Positions 26,619-35,275 of a stretch of DNA of 64,000 nt are shown piece by piece. The stretch's first letter is position 1. Every line of letters begins with the position of its first letter. The position numbers and the translations under genes are program-made. Under the pieces are notes generated by a model, which worked only from the letters and a program-made list of their open reading frames with translations, was not told where the DNA came from and ran no database searches. The stretch is taken from contig NZ_CP070619.1 of assembly GCF_017068395.1 (NCBI RefSeq), positions 558,001 to 622,000 of the forward strand, written 5' to 3'. This stretch comes from Rhodococcus pseudokoreensis (GTDB lineage: Bacteria > Actinomycetota > Actinomycetes > Mycobacteriales > Mycobacteriaceae).

Positions 26619-28058
26619 TCAGGTCGACGCCAGGACCGCCTTCGACCGTCCCGGCATCAGGGCGGCGGCGACGACCGCGACCGCCACGGATCCGGCTCCC
26701 ACGTACAGGGCGGGCGCCAGGGCGTCGATGTATCCCGTCGGCGTGAGGCTGCCGCCCGCCCCGAGGAACACCGCGGTCAGCAATGCAATCCCCAGCGCGA
26801 CTCCGATCTCCCGGAGCGTCGCGTTGGTCGAACTGGCCGTGCCGTGGTCGGCCTCGGGCATGTCGGCGAGAACGGCGGTCGCGTTGGGGGCGAACGTCAG
26901 ACCCATTCCGGCGCCGGCCATCACGAACGCCGGAACCATGCTGGAGTAGGTGGCGCCGGGGACGATGAGCGACGCCATCCAGAGCAGTGAGAGTCCCTGC
27001 AGCACCAGTCCGGTGACGAGGAGTGTCCGGACGCCCAGCCGAGGCGCGAGCAACCCCGCGATCGGCGCCACCACCATCGGGGCCGCCGTCCACGGCAGCG
27101 TCCGCAGGCCGGCCTCGAACGGGGAGTACCCCATGACGATCTGCAGGTACTGCGACAGGAGGAAGACGGCACCCATCATTCCCAGCGTGAACGTCAGCCC
27201 GATCACGTTGGCCAGGGAGAACTGGCGGGACCGGAACAGCCGCAGTGGCATCACCGGGAACGGTGTGCGCAACTCGCGCACCACGAACGCCGCGAGCAGC
27301 ACCACCGCCGCGACGAGAGCCCCGAGAACCGTGGCGCTGGTCCAGCCGTCGTCGTTGCCGTGCACGATGCCCCAGACCCCGAGGAACACCGCGGCCCCGG
27401 CCAGCACGACGCCGAGCGGATCCAGCGGTTGCCGCTTCCCCGTCGACTCGCCGAGCGCATAGAGCGCCAACGGGATCGCGACCGCGGCGACGGGAACGTT
27501 GATCCAGAACACGGCCTGCCACGACACCCCGTCGACTACGGCACCGCCGATCACCGGGCCGAGAGCGATTCCGAGCCCCGAGACGCCGCCCCAGATTCCG
27601 ATCGCGAGGGCCCGCTTGGCGAGCGGCACGGCGCCGGCGAGCAGAGTGAGGGAGAGCGGCATGATCGCGGCCGCGCCGACGCCCTGGACGGCACGCGCCG
27701 CGATCAGCATCTCGGAGGTCGTCGACAGCGCCGATGCGATCGACGCCAGCGCGAAGAGCACTATGCCCCAGAGGAATACACGCCGGCGACCGAGCCGGTC
27801 GCCCAGCGCCGACAGCGTCAGCATCAAGGTCGCGAACGCCAGCGTGTAGGCGTTCATGAACCACTGCAACTGCCCCACCGACGCGCTCAGGTCGCGTTGG
27901 ATCACCGGCAGGGCGCTGGTCATCACCAGGTTGTCGAGGGTGGCCATGAACATCGGGATCGACGCCGCGGCGATCGCCAGCCACACCGGCACCGTCCGTC
28001 CGCGGCCGTGTCCAGGGGGTGCCGATTCGTGATCGAGGCGTTCGGAGAGTGTCGTCAT
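26619..28058 (-). CDS. MFS drug:proton antiporter (DHA2, EmrB/QacA type)
   Basis: A protein of 479 residues with about 14 hydrophobic helices. The start IAAASIPMFMATLDNLVMTSALPVIQRDL matches the DHA2 motif D1 (LDxTxxNVALP-like), and GDRLGRRRVFL is motif A. It exports drugs or toxic metabolites. It is transcribed divergently from a tetR gene, with a clear inverted repeat in the 103-base gap, so it is the likely repressed target. It lies convergent with the response regulator gene. Confidence 0.93.
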   Translation of the reverse strand: MTTLSERLDHESAPPGHGRGRTVPVWLAIAAASIPMFMATLDNLVMTSALPVIQRDLSASVGQLQWFMNAYTLAFATLMLTLSALGDRLGRRRVFLWGIVLFALASIASALSTTSEMLIAARAVQGVGAAAIMPLSLTLLAGAVPLAKRALAIGIWGGVSGLGIALGPVIGGAVVDGVSWQAVFWINVPVAAVAIPLALYALGESTGKRQPLDPLGVVLAGAAVFLGVWGIVHGNDDGWTSATVLGALVAAVVLLAAFVVRELRTPFPVMPLRLFRSRQFSLANVIGLTFTLGMMGAVFLLSQYLQIVMGYSPFEAGLRTLPWTAAPMVVAPIAGLLAPRLGVRTLLVTGLVLQGLSLLWMASLIVPGATYSSMVPAFVMAGAGMGLTFAPNATAVLADMPEADHGTASSTNATLREIGVALGIALLTAVFLGAGGSLTPTGYIDALAPALYVGAGSVAVAVVAAALMPGRSKAVLAST

Positions 28059-28110
28059 GACGGGACCTCACATCCGAGTCGTGGGTAGAGGAAAGCAGAA
28101 GTTGTAAGCA

Positions 28111-28149
28111 TCAGATGATTACTTATTTCGGAGACTAGTAATCAACTGA
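28111..28149. promoter_or_regulatory. inverted-repeat operator between MFS and tetR genes
   Basis: TCAGATGATTACT (28111-28123) and AGTAATCAACTGA (28137-28149) pair at 12 of 13 positions, with a 13-base spacer. They lie in the divergent promoter region, and the AT-rich arms stand out from the local GC-rich sequence. The TetR protein encoded at 28162 is the obvious ligand, repressing both itself and the pump. TAACAT at 28150-28155 could be the tetR -10 box. Confidence 0.65.
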
Positions 28150-28161
28150 TAACATGTCAAC

Positions 28162-28761
28162 ATGGCCTCGCCCGTGAAACAGACCCGCATGAGCGCGACG
28201 GAACGGCGTGAACTCGTACTGGCCGCCGCCTCCCGCGCGTTCGCCAGGGACGGGTATCACGGCACCAGCACCGACGCCGTCGCCCGCGAGGCGGGGGTGT
28301 CGCAGCCGTACGTGGTTCGCATGTTCGGTTCGAAATCGCGGCTGTTCGCCGACGTCTTCGACCGCGCGATGTCCCGGATTCTCGACACCTTCGAGCCCTG
28401 GTTCGACGGTGTCGCCGCCGACCCCGAGAACGACGAGTCGTGGCTCCCGATGGGCGTCGCGTACACCCAATTGCTCGAGGACCGCGACCTCCTGCTCGTG
28501 ATGATGCACGGCTTCACGTCCGGCGCGAACCCGGAGATCGGCGCACTGGCGCGCGACTGGATGTCCCGGCTCTACACGCAGATCCGCACACGCACCGGCT
28601 GCAGCCCCGAACGGGCCCGCACATTCATCGCCAACGGAATGCTGCTCAACACCCTGCTCGCCATGCAGGTACCCGAGCATGCCGGGCAGGATCCGGCGCT
28701 CGAGGAACTCGCCGTGTGCGCATTCGGAAACACCCTCGACGCCGCAAGCTCCGAGAACTGA
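28162..28761 (+). CDS. TetR family transcriptional regulator
   Basis: A protein of 199 residues. The N-terminal helix-turn-helix (RRELVLAAASRAFARDGYHGTSTDAVAREAGVSQPYVVRMFGSKSRLFADVF) is canonical; the C-terminal helical domain binds an unknown ligand. It is divergent from a DHA2 drug pump and next to a strong inverted repeat, so it is probably a local repressor induced by pump substrates. The ATG lies close to a possible -10 box, so the transcript may be leaderless or nearly so. Confidence 0.93.
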   Translation: MASPVKQTRMSATERRELVLAAASRAFARDGYHGTSTDAVAREAGVSQPYVVRMFGSKSRLFADVFDRAMSRILDTFEPWFDGVAADPENDESWLPMGVAYTQLLEDRDLLLVMMHGFTSGANPEIGALARDWMSRLYTQIRTRTGCSPERARTFIANGMLLNTLLAMQVPEHAGQDPALEELAVCAFGNTLDAASSEN

Positions 28762-28818
28762 TCCGTGATCGGCGATTTCCGTTCTTGATCTTGCTCATCG
28801 GACACACTGGAGGGCACG

Positions 28819-29466
28819 ATGGAAGCGTGCGGAAGGGGTGTCCCCGTGGACCGAGCCGTTGAGTCTCGACTGAGCTATTCCGACAGGGAGGGTCACCACC
28901 ACACCGTGGACCTCTCCCCCACTTCCGCGCGCGTCACCATCGGACGGTCCCCCGGCTCCGATCTACTTCTCACGGAGGACGACGAGGTCTCGCGACTCCA
29001 CGCCGTGCTCGAATGCGTCGGCTCGCACTGGACCATCCTCGACGACGGTCTTTCCCGTAACGGCACGTTCGTCAACGGCGAGCGCCTCGCCGGCAGGCGC
29101 CGGCTCCGGCAGGGCGACAGCATCCGCATCGGCGGAACCAAGATCCGCTACCTGGAATTCGGTGGCGCTCTCGACGAGGCCACCCGGATGGGGACCGACA
29201 TGCCCGACGTCCGGTCCCTCACCGACACCCAGCGGGCGGTCCTCACGGCGCTGTGCCGCCCGTACAAGCACGGCGCCGCGTTCGCGAATCCCGCCTCGAA
29301 CCAGCAGATCGCGCAGGAACTGTTCCTCAGTGTCGATGCGATCAAGACGCACCTGCGGGCGCTGTTCGCGAAGTTCGGCGTCGGCGATCTCCCGCAGAAT
29401 CAGAAGCGGGTCAGCCTGGCCGAGCGGGCCATGCGCAGCGGCATCATCAACGAGCGCGATCTCTGA
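28819..29466 (+). CDS. FHA domain protein with C-terminal LuxR-like helix-turn-helix
   Basis: A protein of 215 residues. The FHA domain (about 36-105) shows VTIGRSPGSDLLL, SRLHAVLE and DGLSRNGTFVNGERL, the phosphothreonine-binding residues. The C-terminal part (about 130-200) has a DNA-binding helix set, SNQQIAQELFLSVDAIKTHLRALFAKFGV. This suggests a transcription factor or adaptor controlled by a Ser/Thr kinase, as with EmbR-type proteins but with the domains in reverse order. The ATG is at 28819; GTG 28846 is possible. Its stop abuts that of the next gene (TGATCA). Confidence 0.8.
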   Translation: MEACGRGVPVDRAVESRLSYSDREGHHHTVDLSPTSARVTIGRSPGSDLLLTEDDEVSRLHAVLECVGSHWTILDDGLSRNGTFVNGERLAGRRRLRQGDSIRIGGTKIRYLEFGGALDEATRMGTDMPDVRSLTDTQRAVLTALCRPYKHGAAFANPASNQQIAQELFLSVDAIKTHLRALFAKFGVGDLPQNQKRVSLAERAMRSGIINERDL

Positions 29467-30429
29467 TCAGCACGCGGCCATCAGCTCGCGGTCGCGCGCG
29501 GCCGTCTCACCGTGGGCGATCCGCTCGACGAGTCCGATGATGGCGAGCGCGACGTCGGCCGCGCGGTCGAGGATCACCGAGTGTCCCGCGCCGTCGACGC
29601 TCACGAGTTCCGAAGCGGGGAGCTTCGAGGCCATCGCGACGGAATGCTGGAACGGGGTCAGCATGTCGACCGAGCCGCACAGGATCAGCGACGGAATGTG
29701 CGCGAGCGCCGTCAGGGAGTGCCGCTCGTCGAACCCGAGCAGGGATTCGAGGAAGCTCGACATGGTGACGACGGACGTCGTGTTGACCATGGCCGAGACC
29801 AGCGCCGCGAGTCGCGGATCGACGGCCCGGTTGCGAGCGCCCGCCGCACGGGCGATCGCGGTGCAGACGGTGCGACCAACTCTCTTGGATCCGTGCACGA
29901 CCCGCGGTGCCCGCCGCACCGCGGTGCGGAACAGCGACACCGCCGGGCTGCGCAGGTGGCGACCGAGACCGGCCTCGGCGAGATCGCACGCCGCGGTGGA
30001 GATCAGGGCCATGCCCACGATCCGCGAGCCGATCGTGTGCGGATTCTGCCGCGTGTAGGACAGCGCTGTCATCCCGCCCATCGAGTGCCCGACGAGAACG
30101 ACCGGACCGTGCGGTGCGACGGCGTCGAGGACGGAACCGAGGTCGCGGCCGAGCTGATCGATCGTGTAGGTGGCGGCCGGCGCCTCCCCCGACTCGCCGT
30201 GCCCCCGGTGATCGTAGAAGACCATGCGAACGTCGTTGCACCAGAAGCGAACCAGCTGTTCGCGCAGCGCCCACCACGACTCGGTGCGGAGGCAATGACC
30301 GTGGACGAACACCACCGTGGTGGCCGCGTCGGGCGAACCGAACTCGCGAACCGCGAGCGGGACCCCGTCGTCGGTCCTGACCGTGAGACGACGACCTTCG
30401 TGCTCATGTGCAACCGGGGTGTTCGTCAT
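29467..30429 (-). CDS. alpha/beta hydrolase
   Basis: A protein of 320 residues. The oxyanion segment is VFVHGHCL, the nucleophile elbow VLVGHSMGG, the acid probably CGSVDMLTP and the base in GAGHSVIL. The N-terminal REFGSPDAATTVVFVHG and YDHRGHGESGEA are typical of haloperoxidase/epoxide-hydrolase-like esterases. The ATG at 30429 has GAGGAGG upstream. It is monocistronic. The substrate is unknown. Confidence 0.9.
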   Translation of the reverse strand: MTNTPVAHEHEGRRLTVRTDDGVPLAVREFGSPDAATTVVFVHGHCLRTESWWALREQLVRFWCNDVRMVFYDHRGHGESGEAPAATYTIDQLGRDLGSVLDAVAPHGPVVLVGHSMGGMTALSYTRQNPHTIGSRIVGMALISTAACDLAEAGLGRHLRSPAVSLFRTAVRRAPRVVHGSKRVGRTVCTAIARAAGARNRAVDPRLAALVSAMVNTTSVVTMSSFLESLLGFDERHSLTALAHIPSLILCGSVDMLTPFQHSVAMASKLPASELVSVDGAGHSVILDRAADVALAIIGLVERIAHGETAARDRELMAAC

Positions 30430-30654
30430 GATGGCCTCCTCGGTTTCTTCGCTCGCGGCTGGTGAAGCGTTACGTCCTTGCTTGTCCCCTACTCTGCCGC
30501 GCACCGTCGGCACCAACCAGAACCCCCAGTGGTGACCTCCGCACCCGGAGGTGTCGCGCATTCCACCCCTGGGGTGGGTGGACACGGGCATGCCGGACAT
30601 CCCCCTCCCGTCGCCCGCTACTGGAGGGTGTTCGCTGCTGCCGATTCAGGATGC

Positions 30655-30690
30655 GGTGCCCGGGCGGGCACCACCAGGCACCCCGGGGTG
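30655..30690 (-). terminator. hairpins after small secreted protein gene
   Basis: GGTGCCC (30655-30661) / GGGCACC (30666-30672) forms a 7-bp stem with a 4-base loop, and next to it the 12-base palindrome CACCCCGGGGTG (30679-30690) can fold too. Both lie just after the stop of the minus-strand gene at 30700, as expected for a terminator. No U-tract is seen. Confidence 0.45.
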
Positions 30691-30699
30691 GGGAACCCG

Positions 30700-30999
30700 T
30701 CACCCCCAGGGAAGGCCCGGGCCGCCCTGCCCGCCGAAGTCGTGGCCGCCGACGCTCGCTCCGCCGGGCCCGGCCTTGATCCCGTCCACCGCGATCGGCC
30801 CGACGTGGGGGCCGCCGATGTCGACGTTGCCGCCCTGTGCGTTCGGTCCGGGAGCAAGGGTGCTCACGGAGGGGTCGTCGGACGGGGTGTCCGGCGCCGC
30901 CGACGCGATGCCCGCGCCCGCCGCCAGGACGAAGAACGCGGCCGCGACGGTGGCACCGGTGCGGGTGAGGACAGTGGAGAAGCCGAGGGAAGTCGACAT
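30700..30999 (-). CDS. small secreted protein, glycine-rich C-terminus
   Basis: A protein of 99 residues with a Sec signal peptide (STVLTRTGATVAAAFFVLAAGAGIASA, cleaved after ASA). The mature 65 or so residues are low in complexity, rich in Gly/Pro/Asp (GGPHVGPIAVDGIKAGPGGASVGGHDFGG), with no cysteine and no known domain. The next upstream gene encodes another small secreted protein with a near-identical signal-peptide end (AGAGIASA), suggesting duplicated exported proteins. Function is unknown; an envelope or extracellular matrix role is a guess. Confidence 0.65.
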   Translation of the reverse strand: MSTSLGFSTVLTRTGATVAAAFFVLAAGAGIASAAPDTPSDDPSVSTLAPGPNAQGGNVDIGGPHVGPIAVDGIKAGPGGASVGGHDFGGQGGPGLPWG

Positions 31000-31057
31000 G
31001 GGAAGAACCTTTCGCAGTGCGTGGCAGGGAGGCGGGGTGGGCGGTACGGGCATGGCA

Positions 31058-31093
31058 CCGAGGGGCCGGCACCTGACGGTGTCGACCCCTCGG
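31058..31093 (-). terminator. hairpin after glycine-rich secreted protein gene
   Basis: A perfect outer stem CCGAGGGG (31058-31065) / CCCCTCGG (31086-31093) and an inner stem CACC/GGTG with a TGAC loop are separated by a 4+4 internal loop. It lies 33 bases past the stop on the minus strand and upstream of the second small secreted protein gene. Confidence 0.65.
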
Positions 31094-31125
31094 ATGTTCA
31101 GCGAGATCGAGCGATCACGACTCGG

Positions 31126-31539
31126 TCAGAAGCAGAAGACGAACCCGCAGTTCTGGGTGTTGTCCGTGGTGGTCGTGTCACCGGCACCCGCGCCGCCGTT
31201 GGCGGAGCCGCCGTTCGCATCCCCGGCATTGCCTCCATTGGCATCCCCGGCGTTCCCGCCGTTTCCTCCGTTGCCACCGTTACCGGCGTTCTGGGGGCCG
31301 GTGGTGGTACCCGGGCTGCCGATGACCGGACCGCCCAGCACGACGTTGCCACCGGAGCCGTTGCCGCCGGCGCCGCCGGCGCCGCCCTGAGAAGTGCCTC
31401 CGTTGCCACCCTGCGAGGTGCCGCCCGGTGCCGTGCCGCCGTTGCCACCCGGATCGGCGGAGGCGATTCCTGCTCCGGCGGTGAGGGCGAAGCCCGCGAT
31501 CGCGAGAGCGGAGAGGGTGCGCTTGAAGGTGTGTGCCAT
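31126..31539 (-). CDS. glycine/asparagine-rich secreted protein
   Basis: A protein of 137 residues: a Sec signal peptide (FKRTLSALAIAGFALTAGAGIASA), then a mature chain almost entirely Gly/Asn/Ala/Thr repeats (NGGNGGNGGNAGDANGGNAGDANGG) and a short distinct tail with two cysteines ending CGFVFCF. The repeats recall PGRS-type mycobacterial sequence, but there is no PE domain. The tail cysteines could form a disulphide or anchor. It is probably a cell-surface structural protein; the role is unknown. Confidence 0.7.
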   Translation of the reverse strand: MAHTFKRTLSALAIAGFALTAGAGIASADPGGNGGTAPGGTSQGGNGGTSQGGAGGAGGNGSGGNVVLGGPVIGSPGTTTGPQNAGNGGNGGNGGNAGDANGGNAGDANGGSANGGAGAGDTTTTDNTQNCGFVFCF

Positions 31540-31674
31540 GTGTGGATCTTTCTGTGGGGGTGGGGTTTTGCTTGCCACATAAGAATGCGCTGAGAGCGCC
31601 CACCCGGACAGATACCCCAGGGGGCGCAAGCGGCACCCCGAGGGATGACGCCGCCCCACCCCGTGGAGCCGTGA

Positions 31675-33405
31675 CTACGGCCGCATTTCGTACGCCCCGT
31701 CGTAGCTCTCCACCTGCGCCCACACCCGCGAAAATCGTTCCGCGTCCACGACCGGCCGGCGGATCGCTCCGAGCGCCCACTGCTGCTGAGCATCGGTGGC
31801 AGACGATTTACCGTGCAGCGCAACGGCATAACGGGAGAAGTCGCGGATCTGGAAGTCGAAGATCTGGTCGATCAAGTCGCGGTCGATGCCGGCGATGTCG
31901 GCCTGCTCGAGAATCAGGTGCCCGTAGACCACGAGTGAGAACAGGTGCCCGAGGTCGAGCAGGAAGTCGAGGTCCTTCTGCTGGTCGGCGTCGGGCGGGG
32001 CGGTGGTGAGCAGTTCCCGCAGCGCCGTCGCCTGCTCGTGGAACCTGGCCACGTTGGGGACGTCCGAATGCGCCTCGTACGCCTTCGTCCAGTCGTGGAA
32101 CTGGATCTTGCCCGCACCGCGGGTCGGTCCCTGCGCCCAGAAGAAGGCGTCGTCGGCGGCGTCGAGGCGGGTGCCGATCTCCGGGTACTCCGCGGGGTTG
32201 AGCAGGTAGTTCGGCATGAACTTCAGGATCAGGCCGACGTTGACGTGCACCGTGCCCTCGAGCTTCGGCAGGGTGCCGATCAGCTGGGCGGCCTCCCGGA
32301 AGTAGGTGTTCTTCTCGTAGCCCTTCGCCGCGATCACGTCGTGCAGGAGCGCGATCACCTTCTCCCCTTCGGAGGTGACCTTCGCCTTCGTCATCGGATT
32401 GAACAGCAGGTACCGGCGGTCGTCGAGACTGGCGCTGCGGAAGTAGTCGACGGAGCGGGCGCTGAACAGCTTCATCGCGACCAGCCTGCTGTACGCGTCG
32501 ACGAAGTTTCCGCGCACGTGCGGGAAGTCGGTGACAGGGTTTCCGTACAGAATCCTATTGTGCGCGTGGGTGATCGACTCGTAGAACGCGTGCTCGGAGA
32601 TACCGATGGAACCGGTGCACAGGTTGAACTTGCCGACGTTGACCGTGTTCAGCGCGGCCTCGAACGCGGCGACCCCGGTGTGCAGGATGTCCTCTCCCCG
32701 CACCGGGTAGTCCTCGAGCCGGAACGTGCTGACGTACATCTGGCCGTGCACCACGTTGCCCTGCAGGTGGTACGCTGGGTGGCGGCTGTCCGCGACGAAG
32801 AAGACGTATCCGTCGCTGCCCTCGACGTCGGTGCGCCTGCCGAACACCGACACCATGCCCGCGACGTTGCCGTTGCCGATGTAGTACTTGTCGCCGCTCG
32901 CGGTGAACGCGAGATCCGGGTCGCCCTCGGCGGGGGTCAGCAGCATGTCCGTCGAGTAGACGTCCGCGCCGTGTTCGCGCTCCGACAGACCGAACGCCAG
33001 CACCCCGCCGTCGTCGAGGAGTTGCGCGGCGCTATCCTTCGCCGCCCGGTTCCCGCTCATCCAGATGGGGCCGAGACCCAGGACCGTCACCTGCCACGCG
33101 TACCAGTACGCCAGCCCGTAGAACCCGAAGATCTCACTGAGCGCGGCGTTGCGTGCGGCATCCCAGCGCTTGCCCGGATCGCCGCCCGCCGACTCGGCTG
33201 GCGTGAGGAACGTGGCGAACAGCTTCTCCCGTTTCACGAACTCCAGGAAGTCCTCGGGCCAGACCGCCTCGAGATCGTCCTCGATGAGCCGCTTCTTGCC
33301 CCGCGACTCGAACCACTCGATCAGCGCCCGCAGCAGTCTGCGCGTCTCCGGATCGAAATGCTCGGGATCGTAGGAGTTCGGATCGAACAGCAGGGAGTTC
33401 GTCAC
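31675..33405 (-). CDS. acyl-CoA dehydrogenase (large, about 575 residues)
   Basis: A protein of 576 residues, longer than the usual 380-400. The acyl-CoA dehydrogenase core is clear: AFGLSEREHGADVYST (substrate/FAD loop), FTASGDKYYIGNGNVAGMVSVF (middle beta domain) and a helical C-terminal domain. An N-terminal extension of about 100 residues and long insertions resemble FadE-type enzymes acting on very long or bulky acyl-CoAs (lipid or steroid side chains). The GTG start's ribosome binding site (AAAGG) lies inside a 15-bp inverted repeat. The exact substrate is not deducible. Confidence 0.88.
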   Translation of the reverse strand: MTNSLLFDPNSYDPEHFDPETRRLLRALIEWFESRGKKRLIEDDLEAVWPEDFLEFVKREKLFATFLTPAESAGGDPGKRWDAARNAALSEIFGFYGLAYWYAWQVTVLGLGPIWMSGNRAAKDSAAQLLDDGGVLAFGLSEREHGADVYSTDMLLTPAEGDPDLAFTASGDKYYIGNGNVAGMVSVFGRRTDVEGSDGYVFFVADSRHPAYHLQGNVVHGQMYVSTFRLEDYPVRGEDILHTGVAAFEAALNTVNVGKFNLCTGSIGISEHAFYESITHAHNRILYGNPVTDFPHVRGNFVDAYSRLVAMKLFSARSVDYFRSASLDDRRYLLFNPMTKAKVTSEGEKVIALLHDVIAAKGYEKNTYFREAAQLIGTLPKLEGTVHVNVGLILKFMPNYLLNPAEYPEIGTRLDAADDAFFWAQGPTRGAGKIQFHDWTKAYEAHSDVPNVARFHEQATALRELLTTAPPDADQQKDLDFLLDLGHLFSLVVYGHLILEQADIAGIDRDLIDQIFDFQIRDFSRYAVALHGKSSATDAQQQWALGAIRRPVVDAERFSRVWAQVESYDGAYEMRP

Positions 33406-33410
33406 AGCAG

Positions 33411-33459
33411 GCCTTTCGTCCGGACGTGTCAGGCCAAGCTAACAGTCCGGACGAAAGGC
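33411..33459. promoter_or_regulatory. 15-bp perfect inverted repeat with twin GTCCGGAC palindromes
   Basis: GCCTTTCGTCCGGAC (33411-33425) and GTCCGGACGAAAGGC (33445-33459) are exact complements around 19 bases. Each arm itself contains the 8-bp palindrome GTCCGGAC. The arm nearest the acyl-CoA dehydrogenase holds its AAAGG ribosome binding site, and the repeat lies 14 bases past the proS stop. It may be a double operator, an RNA hairpin that hides the ribosome binding site, or a terminator for proS. Confidence 0.6.
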
Positions 33460-33473
33460 GTGGGGCGGTTTGA

Positions 33474-35219
33474 TCAGCCCCTGACGGTCTTGACGATCTC
33501 GCTCAGCGCCGACTCGGCGGCCACCTCGCGGCTCTCGCCGGTGAAGCGGTCCCGCACCTCGACCTTGCCCTCGCCCCACCCGCGGCCGACGACCACGACG
33601 AGCGGGACACCGAGCAGTTCGGAGTCCTTGAACTTCACGCCCGGCGACGCCTTGCGATCGTCGAGGATGACTTCGAGACCGGCCTTGTCGAGGTCGGCGG
33701 CCAGTCCCTCGGCGCCCTCACGAGCAGTGTCGTCCTTGTTGGCGATCACCACGTGCACATCGGCGGGCGACACCTCGGCCGGCCAGCGCAGGCCCTTCTC
33801 GTCGTGGTGCTGTTCCGCGATCACGGCGACGAGGCGGGAGACACCGACGCCGTAGGACCCCATGGTGGGCCGGACGGGCTTGCCGTTCTCGCCGAGCACG
33901 TCCACGGAGAACACGTCCGTGTACTTGCGTCCCAGCTGGAAGACGTGACCGATCTCGATGCCCCGGGCAGCGACGAGTTCACCGGCGCCGTCGGGTGACG
34001 GGTCGCCGCCACGGACCTCGGCGGCCTCGATCGTGCCGTCCGGGACGAAGTCGCGGCCCGCGACGAGCCCGACCACGTGCTTGCCCTTCTCGTCGGCTCC
34101 GGTGATCCAGCTGGTGCCGTCGACGATGCGGGGGTCGACGAGGTACCGGACACCGTTGGCCTGCAGCGCCTTCGGTCCGACGTAACCCTTGACCAGGAAC
34201 GGGTTGGCCTCGAAGTCCACTTCGGTGAGCAGTTCGAACTCCGCGGGCTCGAGCGAGGCTCCGAGACGCTTGTCGTCCACCTCGCGGTCGCCGGGAACAC
34301 CGATGGCGAGCAGTTCCCACTCGCCGCCGGGCTGCCGGGTCTTGACGAGGATGTTCTTCAGCGTGTCCGCGGCGGTGACGGTCCGGCCCAGGTCTGCGTC
34401 GTTCGCCCACGCGACGAGCGTCGCGATCGTGGGAGTGTCCGGTGTGTCGTACACCTTCGCGGCAGGTAGTCCGTCGAACGGAATCGGCTCGGGAGCCAGC
34501 GTCTTCACGGCCTCCACGTTGGCGGCGTAACCGGACTCGACGCAGCGGACGTACGTGTCCTCACCGATCTCGCTCTCGGCGAGGAACTCCTCCGACGCGC
34601 TGCCGCCCATCGCACCGGACGTCGCCGACACGATCACGTACTTGACGCCGAGCCGGGCGAAGATCCGCTCGTACGCGTCGCGGTGCGCCTGGTACGACTC
34701 GGTCAGGCCCTCGTCGGTGAGGTCGAAGGAGTACGAGTCCTTCATGACGAACTCGCGGCCGCGGAGGATGCCGGCCCGCGGGCGCTCCTCGTCGCGGTAC
34801 TTGGTCTGCACCTGGTACAGGGTGACCGGGAAATCCTTGTACGAGTTGTACTCGCCCTTGACGGTGAGCGCGAACAGTTCCTCGTGGGTGGGGCCGAGCA
34901 GGTAGTCGCCGCCCTTGCGGTCCTTCAGGCGGAACAATCCGTCGCCGTACTCGGTCCAGCGGTTGGACGCCTCGTATGGTTCCCGCGGCAGCAGGGCGGG
35001 CAGGGAGATCTCCTGCGCACCGATACCGTTCATCTCTTCCCGCACCACCCGCTCGACCTCGCGCAGCACGCGCAGACCCAGCGGCAGCCACGAGTAGACA
35101 CCGGGCGCGATTCGACGCACGTAACCGGCGCGGACCAGCAGCTTGTGGCTGGGGACCTCGGCGTCGGCGGGGTCGTCGCGCAGCGTGCGGAGGAACAGGT
35201 GGGACAGGCGGGTAATCAC
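33474..35219 (-). CDS. proS: prolyl-tRNA synthetase
   Basis: A protein of 581 residues, the bacterial (ProS type 1) form with an editing insertion. Class II motifs: motif 1 around [25 protein letters not shown], motif 2 [26 protein letters not shown], motif 3 [17 protein letters not shown]. It charges tRNA-Pro with proline and edits Ala-tRNA-Pro through the inserted YbaK-like domain. The ORF starts at 35219, just inside the upstream gap. It is divergent from yaaA, and its mycobacterial partner lies at the same place beside rimP. Confidence 0.97.
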   Translation of the reverse strand: MITRLSHLFLRTLRDDPADAEVPSHKLLVRAGYVRRIAPGVYSWLPLGLRVLREVERVVREEMNGIGAQEISLPALLPREPYEASNRWTEYGDGLFRLKDRKGGDYLLGPTHEELFALTVKGEYNSYKDFPVTLYQVQTKYRDEERPRAGILRGREFVMKDSYSFDLTDEGLTESYQAHRDAYERIFARLGVKYVIVSATSGAMGGSASEEFLAESEIGEDTYVRCVESGYAANVEAVKTLAPEPIPFDGLPAAKVYDTPDTPTIATLVAWANDADLGRTVTAADTLKNILVKTRQPGGEWELLAIGVPGDREVDDKRLGASLEPAEFELLTEVDFEANPFLVKGYVGPKALQANGVRYLVDPRIVDGTSWITGADEKGKHVVGLVAGRDFVPDGTIEAAEVRGGDPSPDGAGELVAARGIEIGHVFQLGRKYTDVFSVDVLGENGKPVRPTMGSYGVGVSRLVAVIAEQHHDEKGLRWPAEVSPADVHVVIANKDDTAREGAEGLAADLDKAGLEVILDDRKASPGVKFKDSELLGVPLVVVVGRGWGEGKVEVRDRFTGESREVAAESALSEIVKTVRG

Positions 35220-35275
35220 GGGATACCAGAATAGTCGGCTGGGACGAGGCCGGGCGCGTCGGTAGGGTTTCCTGC

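Noticed and set aside
25216..28071. Long minus-strand frame of 951 codons across the histidine kinase, response regulator and MFS genes
   Set aside because: It runs through genes on both strands, including the out-of-frame MFS gene; it is an artefact of high GC.
31126..31539. PE_PGRS-like identity for the glycine-rich secreted protein
   Set aside because: There is a normal Sec signal peptide and no PE domain; only the GGN-type composition is shared.
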